A stretch of DNA of 64,000 nt from Larix kaempferi (GCA_027924585.1 BSBM01002077.1:541001-605000), one strand, 5' to 3'. Shown: positions 36,431 through 49,604, numbered from the stretch's first letter. Notes: generated from the sequence alone by a model not told the origin. Program-made: numbers and translations.

Positions 36431-39400
36431 TGTAACATCCCGAAAATATCAAAATAATTTTATTTTTTATAATAGCAATATTTATCAAAATTATCTAATG
36501 CAGAATGAGATAGCTAATTTGAACACTTAATTAAGGTAAGATAATCATAATGACATGTCATCAACCTTAATTAATTAAAATTTCTACTTCAGATATTAAT
36601 GGTTGTTAACTTCTTAAATGAGAGATCTTTGTAGGTTTATGAAGACCAGTACAGTTCATGGGTTTGTTTAATTTCTTGGTTAAAATGCATGCTGCTACAG
36701 TTTGTACTGCTTTCAAATCATTGATGTATTGTTGACAGTTTGTTTTGTTGATAAAAGGGGTCCTATGAGGCACCCTGGAGCTTACTTAGCTATGTTTAGC
36801 TAAGGCAATTGAACTTGTTTCCGTGTGCAGACCGCAGGTAAGAAATCTTCATGACAGCATAAAAATTAGAGTAGTTGTGTTTTTCATAACGTCGTCAATA
36901 TAAAATGTTAAGTGCTACCTTGCGACATTAAAAACTGAAGGTATGGATACCTGGCTCTTAAAACTAGTTTGTAAGCTGGTTTTCAAAACTCTTCAGTGTT
37001 GTGATTTCACGTCATCCAAGTACTTGTTATCATGCTGCATTTATTCTCATATGATTAACACCAATGTTAACAAAATAGTACTTCCATTAACTATTGATGA
37101 TGCTATTAGGAAACATATAGAAATAGTATTGTATTTTGAATAAACTCAGACTACTCTAAGTCATGTAATTTATAAATGAATACACAGTTAACATAAATAA
37201 AGCTTATCGATTAGTGCTTGTACTAAGATCGTAGCTTTAAAGTGTATCTCATCCATACTTAAACAATATCTATGATGATACAACAATCCTTGCATTGCAT
37301 GGCTAAACAAAAGGAAGTGATCGTAAATATAGTATTCATACTATGAATTAGCATTATCAAACTTCATTTTTAAGCCTATATAAAAGGTAGAAATGAAATA
37401 GATACATTTCTTATTGTTACTATGCCTTTGACATACTACTATGTAATTTAATTATTACAATGTCTAAACGTTAGGATTGAAACTAAATAAGACTTACACT
37501 ACAAATTACATTTATAAGCTTAAACAAATTGCAATCCTAACTATATATGATCATATGCTAGATTGAATAATATGAATCATCTACATGTTGGCACCGTCGG
37601 GCTTTGACATATGTCAAACCATTGGGTACGATGCAATATGATAATACAAACATTATATTAAAACATAAGTATTAATATGTAATACAAATGAAATCATATA
37701 TATCGTTGACACCATAGGGTATCATCCTATAACATCCACTAAAGGATTATAACGACTTAACGAGGTCGTGGCTTGAGTGATAGTTTGAAACTATGTCATA
37801 AGTATGAACTCATACCTAAGTAATAATGTTTAAAAAGTAATTATCCACATCTTGATGATAAAGTGATGATATGACAATTAATAATGTGTGTTTGCAGGTT
37901 GACAGAGTTACGGTTGTATGAAAATAAATGCATTCAATGTGGAAAGGGTGACAACAATTCCACGTAGTCTAACCTTATGAACCTTGGGTGATAAAGAAGT
38001 AGAGAGTTATAGCTGGCAAGGAACTCTGTTGTCTCTTCTTCCACGCTGTACACTGTATCGTTCTTTGAACTGCAAGGTTGGAAACTTGGTAGATGTTGGA
38101 ATTAATGAGATATTAATGTGATTCTTACTCGGCTTCCCACTATGTACTGTTGGCTCTTCCCTACCGTTGATAACTCCAGATCTCAATCGTCGATTTGAGT
38201 AACCCTAAACCGGGTTGTTTGTATTGATGGCAAGTGTTTTGGTCTTTCAATGTTTCATTGTAATGAGGCCGATAGGTTGCCAAAATTTAGGGTGATAGGA
38301 GGGTTTTCTTTCAGGGTTTCGAACATGTGACTTATGCGAGCCAACAATTTGAGTGTTGCAGGCACTGGCCTCAAGCCAGAAGGCCGTAAGGTTGTAGTAT
38401 GAAGGATAGGTTAATATCAACTATTGAGAGTACTCCAACGTTAGTTCTTTGGCTCTTTCGATAAGTGATAACGCCTGTTTGATTTCTCCTATGAGTAAGA
38501 AGGATTTCGGCCGACTGCTGCTTTTCATCTTCAACAGTGGGAAAAACACTCTCTAGGTAATGTATTAAGTATTCACTGCAAGTTAAAGACATTGATTGAC
38601 ATTCATTAACGTTTCACCCGTTTAACCAACTACTTGGTGTTTTGGCAGGTCTTCTCTTCGTTGGAGGGCTTCTTATATTACAAAATAAAAGGAATGCATC
38701 AACGGCTTCCTGGTAAGATCCGGTGATTCTTACATGCCTCGTAGGTTCCTTGATGTGTCTCTATGTGCCAATGGGTGGAGTTCGTCTTCCTATAGAAGTA
38801 ATGGCCACAAGCGAAGTCTTAAGCTTGTCTTGTTTTGTTTCTTTTGGCTTAAACTAAGGATAAACTTTCTTGGTCAAAAGGGTTATTAAAGGCTATTTGA
38901 TGCCTAGTTTTGCTCGGCAATGGAGACTTCAAACTTTCGTTACTTACTATAATGTTAAGGATGCAAAACCCGATATCGTCTTCAATTTTTATTGATTTTG
39001 AACTATGTTTATAGTTGATTATGGCAACTCTTGAATGCGATGAAACCATGACCAAAACATGGTGAAAGTTTTATTTCTAGTTATGAATGTGAGTTGAGAT
39101 TTGAGGGTTCTATTTTGTACTTACAAACTATAGTTTATTTTCTGAGTTAAAAGATTATTGAGTTTTACAGAATCATAACAGTTGTCTTCGGACTGGGGTT
39201 TTACTACATGATGTGCTTTGTTTTCGTTATTGGTATAAATTTTTGAAAAATCAAAATAGTAGTTTTGATCGTATAAACAAAGTGTCGAGAGGGTTTTAGC
39301 CTCTACATTCTAGTTTTTGAAATAAAAAGAACTATAGCTTTAATATCCAAATATGAAAGAGTTTTTAAGCTATGGTTTATAACCCATATTTAGTTGTGAA

Positions 39401-40868
39401 GAGAGAAATCTCGATAGTGTAATTGCTGAAATGTTAAGGTGTGAGCTATAGTTTATACAAGAGTATGTAAAATGTGTATTTGACTACTGTTAAAATAAAT
39501 CTTTATGAAGCAGAAATGAAACATGAATGCTTGTGTTAGATTGATATGAAACTAATTATTAAAACAATTATAGTTATAATGGAAATGCTCTATGAAAAAA
39601 TGAAAAGTATTTACTCGTAACCAAATTTGTATGGAATGAATCTGCAGTTGTTATATTTTGCAAAAATACCTGTACTATAAAAATTTGAAATGTTTAATAC
39701 TGAATGCATTTGCTTGCTATTTGAATAAGATAGAGATATGAGGAGGATACATGACTGTCAGAAATTAAACTAGATTTATATTTTTGAGATAACAAAGAAT
39801 CCTATAACATTATCTATAGTTATACAGTAAATTCTTACTCTGTTTAGATACAGGTCAGAAAGGCAAACAAATCACTTACTACAATTATTTATCCAATCAA
39901 ATGGCAATATACCTATCTCTAATCTATTGTTTAATTTGCTTCTCTATACTGGAGTACGATGCATATAACAGCATGTGGAAAAATATAGAGTTGATTTTCT
40001 AATCAGATTTTAAACAAATATGTAATTCAGACTTAAACAAAGATCAGAAACAAATTCATTTACAAAACAGAGTTTGATGATTTCACTAAACAGAATTATT
40101 AAACTGTAAACAAAATAGGAAATTGTAAAACCTAGTTAATCTGCAGGGAAACAAACAGACCAAGGAGCCTGTTCCACCCAACCAATTCCTGAAGACAGCC
40201 AAGTTACTTGCCTTAGGACCCCCAAGCCTGTTCACTGAACCACCAGAAGGAAGAAACTTAGAAGTTTAGGATCTCCACTTGCAGTAGCAATAGTTGTCCA
40301 ATCTTTGAAACTAGCAGTCCAAAGGACCTGCACCAGCACCTCTGGTTCTCTTATCAAAATAGTATGCAGACTTATGATTGCACTCACAACTAGCCTCCCT
40401 ATTCAAATCTCTCAGTGATCACCTGATGCACATGAGGAATATTTCTGTAGAAAATATTGTCTCAGAGCTGCCTGCTCAATTCAAATTTGCCTTATGTAGG
40501 CTTCCTAGGCCTTTTCAATTGTTACTGGGTCATTAAATGAGCTTCCTACCCACTCCCACCACTTGGGGGATAATGCCACATTTTTAGGGGTAGTTGTCCC
40601 ATAAGCAACAACTAGTGGTGAAGTGCAATTGCTGCCATCTGTCCCGTGCCTTCTAACAGCTTCCATTCCTCCTAGTGGGTCAGTGAACACTCATTTAACA
40701 GTTCCCTTGGGTGTTTGTCTCCTACTTTAATTTATTAAATAATAATAATTCAGTAATTACATTCATCCTTGACCAAACTTGATCATAATTTCAAAACTTT
40801 GAAATTAAAATTTAACATAAAGTATTTTTGCAAATAAAATATTATTTTCAGAATTTGGGTAGGTGACA
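36431..40868 (+). mobile_element. Candidate large solo LTR (about 4.4 kb)
   Basis: It starts TGTAACATCCCGAAAA, a standard gypsy LTR opening, and may end at GGGTAGGTGACA (40857-40868). Flanks AGAAC (36426-36430) and ATAAC (40869-40873) match at 4 of 5 bases. A TATA-like CTATATAAAAGG lies at about 37377. No gene with a domain is seen inside. The length is unusual but known for some gypsy lineages. The 3' border is the weak point. There is no purine tract just before it, so it is unlikely to be the 3' LTR of the pol at 33545-36302. Confidence 0.35.
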
Positions 40869-41123
40869 ATAACACATGTATAGACATAGGTATGTTGTAT
40901 ATGATTTAAAAAAATGAAACAAATGAAGTGGTGCATTGATGGAAAAATAAATATTGGATTGGTTAAATACCACGAGAGATCTGGTCTTATACGCTAAATA
41001 TCGGGTTAGCGCGACGACAAGACAGGATGGAGGGGCATTAAAATTGTAAAGGAATGAGGATCAATATCATTTTTTATCGACTATTGTTGAGAATTGAGCT
41101 AAGAACGAAGTTGAAAAACCAAT
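40869..41123. other. Short spacer, no feature
   Basis: AT-rich with one GC-richer patch (about 41000-41030). No primer site or purine tract is recognised. Confidence 0.4.
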
Positions 41124-43038
41124 GTGCTATGTAAGAGTGTGTCTGCAGAGATTATGCCTGAAAAATCACTTGATGAAATTGTAAGAGAATTCATGGAGTC
41201 TAAAATACCAAAAATCCAAGCAGAACCAAAGGTAATTCCAGCAGTAGTGCCATTAGTGACATCAACAGTAGAACGAATGTCACCCGCACTAACAAGAATG
41301 TCAGCAAATACAAAGAATAATGAAGCCCACATTATAAGGAGACATGATGTAGAGGCCTTGTCATCTAGAATTCCATCGGTTCTACCACCATATGTATCAC
41401 ATAGGAAACATAATGTGAAACCAGTCAAATTGATTAAGGGTGTGAACTATACTCTACAGACAACACAAATCCCTAAGAGAGTAATGAAGGAAGGAGATAC
41501 ATTGGACAAAGTACCAAACCTTAAGTATGCAGATCATGACTTGGATGATAGAAATAAATTCCCACGATTTTCCCTAGAAAAGTACTTAATGGAGGTGCGC
41601 CACAAAGACACTATCGCTCGAGTCATTGAACAACAAAAATGGGCCAAAGGATTGGAAAAGTTAGGCATATTGGCCCTCTTAGAAATAACTCATTTTGGTC
41701 GTAGTACGGAAGTTAATGCTTGTGTGAAGCAGCTCTTAGTATGTGTTCAAGGCATATTTCTATGGCTAGATAGGAAAAAATATATTGATACAAACTTAGA
41801 GTCGAGGATCACAAGCTTTCCATCCGCAGGACCGGATCCAACAACCTATTTTTTGGGAAAGGGAAAAAGATAAGGAGCTTGCTGATAAAATGAAGGATAA
41901 ATATGGGTTGGAGAAGAGAAATTGAGGCTATGATGTAGCTTCTATTGATGATCATTCGGTGATATTTGTGACACGGGCGCTAGATAGAAAGTTATTGAGG
42001 AAATGTTGCCCCAATCATGTCTTCATGACAATGATAGAATTGGATGAGAAGTGTGTCGAAGGTGTCTTGTTGAACTGGGTGACATTCCTGCTTAATGAGT
42101 TCTTGAGTGATTGTCACGATGCACAAGGAAAAGGTAGCCCTTTTCATTATTCTTGGTTATTAATTTTGATTGCATTAGTTTCTTGGCCAGATCCAGAAGA
42201 CTCGCAGTTTGCGAGACAAGCAAAGCATTGTTTAGCTATGAGTTATGTGTCACTGCGGGTATAGTGACAAGACATACTGACAAAGGGACACCAACATCAC
42301 ATTTTACATCTATAAGGAGGGTATCCAGCATAGTATTCAGTAGAATCCTCATATGGAGCCTTGTTTTGTAGATTTATTTAAGAACATTATCTAATTTAAG
42401 GTGGGGCCACAATTTATGTTCATGCAAGAAAGGAAGGATGCTAATAAGGAATGGTTTCCTACGCACTATAAGTTAGCATAAGAAGATGTAAGCATAATTA
42501 TCTAGTAATGGAATTAGGAAGGGAAGCTTCCAGTTCATGCAGAGGAAATATCACCAAATGTGTCGCGAGAAACAGAGCAACAAAATGGTACAATAGAGCA
42601 CGGGAAAGATAATCAAGGGGAAGAGATATCTGGAGAGCCAGGAGGAGCAAGTGAAGAACAGGACCAATCACAGGAAGGAGAGAAATATTCCAGTGCAACA
42701 TAGACAGACCCTAATGTTAAGGGAAAAAGAAAAGCTACAGAAATAGCTAAAGGGAAGAGAACGAAGATGAAAGCTCAGAAGGACAACTCTGATCTTTCAT
42801 TGACTAAGGATGACATTGAAATGTTGAAAAATAGGTTCATGGATACCACAGTAGACATATGGAAGAAGACATAATATAAGCACTTAGAGATCTTCGGAGG
42901 ACTCGAGGGACAGTTAACTAAGTTATGACAAATAATGTATAAATTAGGATAGAACCCGTTCAAACTGCAGGTGAGTAGTAGAGTGGCTTGGGGAAGCAAT
43001 ACCAATCTTGTAGCCATCCTCGACTATGCAGCACTGAG

Positions 43039-43222
43039 ATTTTTTTTTCTTGAATCTCCCAGGGCTATCTAAGTCGTCAGAATCACCCGAGGATTACACC
43101 CACAACTTGACTCGGTTTTTGGGTGTCACCTCCCAACTAAGTCACCCCTAAGGGGAATCGAACTCAAGTCGCCTTGCTGACAAGACCCACACCTTAACCG
43201 AGTGAGCTAGCGGGAATTGATG
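43039..43222 (-). mobile_element. tRNA-derived SINE inside the unknown ORF
   Basis: On the minus strand: A box TAGCTCACTCGG (43198-43209) and B box with GAGTTCGATTCCCC (43152-43165) in a tRNA-like head, a body, then an A tail (T run 43040-43048 on the plus strand). Flanks TGCAGCACTGAG (43027-43038) and TGTAGCATAGAG (43223-43234) match at 9 of 12 bases, an aged target duplication. The flanking coding sense fits: YAAL before and CSIE after come from the duplicated target. The head differs from the SINE at 17901-18132, so this is another family or subfamily. Confidence 0.8.
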
Positions 43223-44178
43223 TGTAGCATAGAGTTTCTAATGCTAACGCCAAACACATTAAGTTTCCCAGTAGAAGAGGTACGAAACCGTGTTCATGAC
43301 TTAAGTCATGTTTATTTGAGGCTAACATATTTACCTATGCATATGCTGCACAACCTGCATCAGAGCATTACAGAAGAAATAAAAGGGCAAGAAGATTACA
43401 ATTTCCATGAGATGATGAAATGTGTCCTGGAAAGGGATGAACTCGGATACAAATGTAGAATACTTCAGAATTATGAGGATGAGATCAGAGAGCAGAAGGA
43501 ACAATTGCAAAAAGTCATGGAAGCGACCTGCAGTGCAATCCCATAAATAGAAATGACAGAGGTAGTGCCCATTGAAGACAAAATTTTGAGCCTCATTGAA
43601 GCCATTAAGGGATTCCATGTAAATATTAATGAGTTGGAAGTGTAGTTGGTGCCTAGCACAACTCTGGAAGTACGAGATCAAATAGAAGAAGTGAAGGCTT
43701 TTGTAACAAATATTAAGGGCTTGGATGAAGAATGTGCAAAGTTGTTTGATGAATGTTTGTAGGCATGGGAAGAATATATGGATGACGAAGAGCTACAGGG
43801 AGTAAAAACCAAACTTGAATATGCACAGACCAGGGCTATGAAGTTAAAAGAAATCATAACGACCTTTCCACCATTAAAGAGAATTTTGAAGGCCATAGAA
43901 AGTAAGCAACTATATGCAGAAATCAATCAACTAAGGGAGGAACAACAACGAATCATCCATATTCTAAAAACTCTGTAGAATGAAGTAGTGATAATATCTA
44001 AACTCATTGGAGGAGGATACGTAGAGATAAGGAAAGCTACGCAAATGGCTGAGGTGTGACTAAAGGTAGATACTACTGCGCAACTGGTAGAGGACTGCAA
44101 GAGTAGTTAGATAAAGTAGAAAGGACAGTCAAAGCATCAAAGGAGATATATGTTGAGTTTTTGGAAACATGGAAGACA

Positions 44179-44203
44179 CCTTCAGAATCTTTGATTCTGA
44201 AGG
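44179..44203 (+). other. Perfect hairpin at the end of unknown ORF copy 1
   Basis: CCTTCAGAATC, loop TTT, GATTCTGAAGG. The related end of copy 2 (46763-46787) has CCTACAGAATC-GAA-GATTCTACAGG, a partial version. The shared part may simply reflect the common coding sequence. Confidence 0.7.
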
Positions 44204-44220
44204 TAATCCCAATAAAGTAA

Positions 44221-45062
44221 GTATCTTGATCCAGGACATAAGAATTGAAAACACTACTGGTATAAATTGGGACTGATCATCTTTACTCTACTTCATGTTT
44301 TGGTTTGATTATCATGATTAAATGACTGATGATAGATGTGGAATTTCTTGCAGCTCCTAAATTTTCAATAGATTAAATTGATAATATGAACTATGATTAT
44401 ACAAAGTATTACATCAATTGTTATCACTCAACTTATTGGTAATACTTGGTGTTATTTGGTTGTTCTCAATCTATTCACATTTTCATTTCGGTCAAGAGTA
44501 ATGTCATCTTAAGGTTTGAATATCATTATGGTTATCTTAAAATAATGTGTTCATATCATATTTTTATCCTGCTAACCATGATCTTATGATAGTCACTTAT
44601 TTGATCTATTTTTAATCTTGATTATCATTTTACATGGGAGAACAATCCAATGATTATAAATCAGTAAATCAAAACTTAGAGCTAAGATCGATACCCTAGA
44701 TTTAGCGTGTTGATCAAACTGATAAGCAAGATATTTCGATCTTGGTATTGGCATGAAATATGAGAGGTTAAGGTTTGATGTTTTAATTATAATGCTTTGC
44801 CATTTGATTGTTGATGGTGACACAAATGTCACCCATTATTATTGTCTATATGTCATATTCCCAACAACAATCATTGGTGCTAGTGAATTCTGTGAATTAA
44901 AAAAACCTCTTGCAAGTTCAGAGATATCATTACCATGCATACCTCGCACATGTTTGAGTGTCTATTGTACCTGGATAATATGGGGTCTGTTGTAATGTTG
45001 AAGATCTGCAAGGTTCGAAGGTAAGTCAGTTTCATCTTTTTGTTGAAATTTTCGATCTGTAT
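44221..45062. other. Spacer between the two unknown ORF copies
   Basis: AT-rich. An AAGGTAAGT donor-like site lies at about 45018-45026, just before copy 2. No coding domain is seen. Confidence 0.4.
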
Positions 45063-46800
45063 GTGTCTTGGAAGATTAGCTTCATCCTTATGGCTCCCGT
45101 TTCCCGGTTTGAACTCTGTAGGACTGAGTATTTGGACATTTTACCAGAGTCTGTCGAGTCGGTGACAGAAGTAGGTTGGATGTCGTTCTTGCAGAAATTC
45201 TCAGGATTTAACATGGTTGTTACCCTAGCATTTGCTTCCACTTTCGATGGCTCAAAAGCTCGAATTGGTGATATTGACCTCCACTTAACAGAGGAGTTTG
45301 TCTCACAAGCGATAGGGTTACCATTAAATGGTGAATGATGGTTCAATGGGAAACATATGAAGAGTTACGAATGGAACGGGTTCATGGTTAAAGCAAATCA
45401 GCAGGTAGAGTCCAAATTTGGGTTTCCTTCACGCATGCTGAAGAAACAATGGGAGTTACCTGTGAAGGATGTTTGTCACAAACCCATTTCTATCATCTTA
45501 GGTTGTTGCTTGTGTTTAAAGGTTGCCCTACCAATATGCCATATTATTTTCTTAACACTCTCCAAAAGATGGCTTGTGCGTTTCAGTATAATGTGGTTGA
45601 TAAAGAGAGGAGTCTCTTTCATCATGGGTTGATAAATATTTTGGTTTTGCATCGGTTAACCGAGTCAGGTGATAATTGGGACTCGTTCCTCATGAGGAAC
45701 AGATTTGGGGTTAATGAAGAGTGGCTTGGCGCAGGTCAAGGACTCGATGCAAACACATGGGGTTTGTATTGGAGGATAACAACCATGGAACTAGTGGTGA
45801 AGATGTCAAGCTTAGCTCTGATAAAACCCTAGGTGAAGAGAACCCTAAGGTGAAATGTGAGGGAAACCCTCAGGTAAAATGTGAGAGTTCCCGAAAGGTA
45901 ATAGATTAAACTTTGGTCGATTAGAATACTTCTAACAAGGAATTCCACTGTTCATTCCAAACCCTTATTTTCCCACAAGATGAAGACCAGACCAGTAGGT
46001 CCATGAGCGAAAGAGCGACCCGTAGAACAATTCGAAGCATGACCGTGGCTCTTCTAGCAAGAAGAAATTTGCATGAAGGAAATCCCCCTGTTGTTGAAGT
46101 TAGTGATTCCTGTGGGTCTCAACAGAATAATGACTTTGTGGACCAAATAGATCCAAATTTTTTATATGATTCCACTTCTGAAACAAGGTCCAGGAATGCT
46201 CAGCATTCGAATCCTTATCCTTAGTCAAACCAAGAAGTTGATCAGAAACTAGCTAAAGTTGAGGAGACGATTTGTGAACCAAATGCAAAAGCCGTGGAAT
46301 AATTTTCCTCCACATCTCAAGCTCTCCGAATTTCATCTTTAGAAATTGACTTCAAAGAAGCCCATCTGATTAATACCATAGCCACTGAGGAAATTGTGAA
46401 TTTGAAAGGTGAGCTGGTAACATGGATTGATAACTGGAATCGCATGAAGGAAAAGAAGGATAGATATAAATCCCTCAAAAAAAATATGTTGTTGAAAAAC
46501 CAAAGGTTAATGAAGCATAACATAGTTAGTAATATTAGAGTTATGAAATTCAAAGATAAATTGGTTGAAGCTAGGAGAACTACGCCAGTTCAGGTGTCCT
46601 TTGAACCATCCAAGAAGTCCTAATGCTCCCGAAAGTCGAATTTTGTTTTTGATGGCTAAAGTTTTTCAATTTGCAGGGATTTAAATATCGACGGTTAGAG
46701 GTAATAATGATTAAGATTTGTGAGCCTGTTTTCTTTAATTTCAAAGTATTTTTATGAGGATACCTACAGAATCGAAGATTCTACAGGCATCCTTTACATT
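45063..46800 (+). pseudogene. Unknown ORF family, copy 2, broken
   Basis: The N-terminal half (45063-45832) is a globular-looking domain: VGWMSFLQKFSGFNM, TLAFASTFDGSKARIGDIDL, LTEEFVSQAIGLPLNGE, then HLRLLLVFKGCPTNMPYYFL and SLFHHGLINILVLHRL. A TGA at 45336 and a frameshift near 45450 break it. A linker (45833-46002) is out of frame. From 46003 a frame with two stops runs to 46623 and is helical and charged (IDFKEAHLINTIATEEIVNL, RMKEKKDRYKSLKKN). The tail YEDTYRIEDSTGI (about 46755-46795) resembles the tail of copy 1 (MEDTFRIFDSEG). The N-terminal domain looks like an uncharacterised plant transposon-associated domain. I cannot name it. Confidence 0.5.
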
Positions 46801-48079
46801 ATTTCATTTATTTGTATCACTTTGGTTATTAATTTTCACTTTGAATTATGACAAGTGTCATTTTTTATCATCCTTGGAGCATAGTTTTGTCGTCTTCATA
46901 ATGGAGACGTGTCTTTTGGATCTCGTTTGATGTCCGATGTTGTATCTGTGGTAGGATTTGAGTACTCTTTCTATTTTCAACCAAGACAATTGTTGGAATA
47001 TCGGATCCAATAACCATTTTCATCTATGTGGCATATTGTTGGCACTGTCCAGTAAGTTTGTTGCTCTTCTATGCTTCCTCATTCTGAATCTGACTCAAGG
47101 ATTACTCGATTCAAGGGAGATTTGATGTTCAATATTACACACCTGTCAAGGAGAGATTCTCCAGATTATGCTAAATTATGTTGGGAATTTTAGGAGTGGT
47201 CCACGTGGTCATAAGTGGATAGGGTAGCTTTAATTTTAGGTGTTTGAGAGATTTCTATATAATAAGATTGAAGACATAGAATGAGGGGTTCGAGTTCTAA
47301 ATACTTGAGGAAGAAATTCTGAAACAGTTATATTCAACATTTTGCTTAATTTTCTGTTTTATGAACTTATTCTGAAGACCAAACTTATTGCAAGACTTGG
47401 AGACTTTGATCAAGTTTTCATATGCATATTATTGATACTATATCTATCTATGGATCCTTCTCTGTGTCCATTGTTTATCTGCATATATATACTTGGGTAT
47501 CGTATGTGGAGTTATCTATTATGAATTGGAACTTACATGTTGTTTTGTGTTTATAGCGATTTATTCAAATGTTGTAGTAATGGGATGCTTTTCCTGTTAT
47601 TTCATGGTTTGTTTAAATTAACATTTTATTACTCCTAACATGTGTGTTTACTTTGCTTGATATACATGCTAAGGTGTAATCATATTTTTACCGTACATTC
47701 AAATCTGCATGATAATTAGTATTAGTTTATTTTCAGTTTGAAATCACATTTATTATCATTTTACAAAATATTTTATCTCTTGTGAAAGGTTACAGGTTTT
47801 ATTTCAGTATTGGGGATATATCTACCATATTGAAGTTTCAACTACATTTGTCTTCAGACTTTAAATCATACCATTATTTATGCTCCTGTCCAGGATAGGA
47901 AAGTAGATGTTAGATTACCTTTAGCTTAGATTTAGCATCTACTAAATTTTTTCATTTATAGTTAGGATAATCATTAGAGCTAGGTTATCATTAGGTTAAT
48001 CTTTTTGTCAATTAGTATTTGAAATAGGAAACTTGATATTCACAATCATCAAGAGACTCTTTGTTCAGAGATCAAATCA
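46801..48079. other. Spacer, possibly LTR-derived
   Basis: No coding domain. A TATA-like CTATATAATAAG at about 47257-47268 followed by a leader-like stretch could be an LTR promoter. LTR borders were not found. Confidence 0.3.
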
Positions 48080-48137
48080 CAAAGGCAACAAGGCCTCAAT
48101 CCTGTGAGAAACAATTATTCCAAACATACACAGGGTT

Positions 48138-49472
48138 GTGCTAAGCTCTTTGTGTGGATTGTTTTTCCTTAAGTTGTCCACTGACATAAAATCAGGGCAA
48201 CACATTTCTAGGATCCCTTGGCTCTCTTGGCCTTCCCTGTGGGGCAGGAGGTCTCCTATAATTGTTATTTCGAGTTTGAGGCTCTGGTTCTTCTCTAGCA
48301 GGAGGCCTATTGTCAAGGGATATCCTATCCACCATCCTTTCCATAGTCCTCATCATTTGCTCAAATCTGGTATCAATGGATTGGGATGTGGAAGGTTGGG
48401 ATGCCTAATTAGATTTCTTTTTCTCAGCTTCATTTATGTACTTCATTTTACCCAAGGTCATCAAATTAGCTTCTACTTCTACAACATATTTTAACATATA
48501 ATGTAGAGTGGTAGATCTCCTTTCTCTCAAAATGAGAGAAAATTCACTATCAAAACAATTAGCATAATGAAGATTGGATGCCCCCACAGGAAGCTTGATG
48601 TCCACAGGGATAGAATAATACATTCTCATGAATCTAGCTGAAAACTCTTGGATAGTCTCAGCATTGGTTTTCTTTGTGTTTTCATACTAACTGAGAATTT
48701 GGAGAGTATTTTGTTTATCCTGGCATCTGGCCAGGAAAGCTTGTTCAAATATCTCATAGGTAGCAATTCCTCCATTTGGAAGGGCTTTGAACCACTTCTT
48801 CACTTCTCCTTCTAGACATTGGGAAAATAACCTCATCTTGACATCATCTTCATCCACCTATTCTATGTCTATAAAATCCAAAAAGTGGTCCACATGCTAT
48901 TTTGCAGAACCATTTCCTTCCCCATCAAATCTCATGAGGCGTTGGGCATAGCCCACAGGTAATTCGTGGAGATTAGTAGGGAGATCTAAAGGAGCAAACC
49001 TGGAAGCCATTGCTCTTAGATTTTTCTTAGGATCAGGGGGGATTCTTGAAGTAGCAGGGGTAAAAACATGTATTACAAAATTATGGCTTGGAACAACAGG
49101 AGGAGTAATCAGGACTTGGGTATTTTGGCTAGCAGCTTTAGTGAAAAGAAATAAATCAGTGTTTTCTTCTTTAGATTTTGACTTTTCCCACAAAGCATTT
49201 AGACAATGTGTCTGGAATTTCCTTTGGTCAAACATGGTTTTCTTTAGATCTGATTCATATTTAGACCTAAATGAGGATTGTTCAGTTTTTAAATCCCAAG
49301 AGACAATCTCTATGGCCTGTGCCTCTTCTTTAGGTAGAGAAAAAGACCTAGTTAATGGGGAAATACCTGTTTGTTCTTTCTTTGCTTTCCTGATGATATT
49401 TTCAGGATCTGATACAAAATTTTCTATTTTAGGATCTGGATGACTTCTGGTAGGTATCCTAATAGAAGCCAT
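48138..49472 (-). pseudogene. Ty3/gypsy gag (minus strand)
   Basis: The likely start is the ATG at 49472 (MASIRIPTRS...). The frame is also open further upstream, through the primer site to 49616, but that part would not be coding. After an N-terminal linker it reads ASRFAPLDLPTNLHELPVGY, then, past a stop near 48897, the retrotransposon capsid fold: VKMRLFSQCLEGEVKKWFKA, FEQAFLARWQDKQNTLQILS, ETIQEFSARFMRMYYSIPVD. It ends with a proline/arginine-rich tail (RPPAREEPEPQTRNN) near 48250. At least three stops interrupt the frame. No zinc knuckle, protease or RT follows, so the element is truncated on its 3' side. A primer site and LTR lie directly upstream, confirming orientation. Confidence 0.8.
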
Positions 49473-49587
49473 AATTCTTCCAAGAAATTCGCCAATCTGA
49501 AAGTTGGAGTCGCCAGGGAAAATGTTACAACCTTGAAATTTATGATCCTTTGTTTTCCCTCGGGGATCTGATTTGATGCTTTGAATT

Positions 49588-49604
49588 CCCCAGTATGGTC
49601 GCCA
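49588..49604 (-). other. Primer-binding site, TGGCGACC type
   Basis: On the minus strand TGGCGACCATACTGGGG follows AAAATTT. This matches the TGGCGACTC..TGGGG style of primer site used by Tat/Ogre-type gypsy elements (tRNA-Arg). It is about 115 bases ahead of the gag ATG. Confidence 0.6.

Larger units (their letters stand above)
41124..44220 (+). pseudogene. Unknown ORF family, copy 1 (coiled-coil protein), broken
   Basis: The longest clean part is 41124-41873 (249 codons): a charged N-terminus (PEKSLDEIVREFMESKIPK), then a mixed region including TIARVIEQQKWAKGLEKL and FGRSTEVNACVKQLLV. After a stop and frameshift, blocks continue at 41959-42264 (RALDRKLLRKCCPNHVFM), an acidic Glu/Gln/Gly-rich stretch at about 42530-42700, and a basic cluster (KGKRKATEIAKGKRTK) at about 42719-42785 resembling a nuclear signal. 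A heptad-rich region at 43217-44100 has blocks such as EDEIREQKEQLQKVMEA and EINQLREEQQRIIHIL. A SINE interrupts it at 43039-43222. The end (MEDTFRIFDSEGNP, about 44166-44210) meets a GTAAGT. I know no function. It is probably an extra ORF of a retrotransposon, as no RT is attached. Confidence 0.5.

Noticed and set aside
43152-43209. A tRNA gene on the minus strand
   Set aside because: Same reasoning; it is the head of a SINE.
42965-43271. Intron in unknown ORF copy 1 (CAGGTGAGT donor, TTTCCCAG acceptor)
   Set aside because: The reading phase does not match across the two sites, and the SINE explains the interruption.
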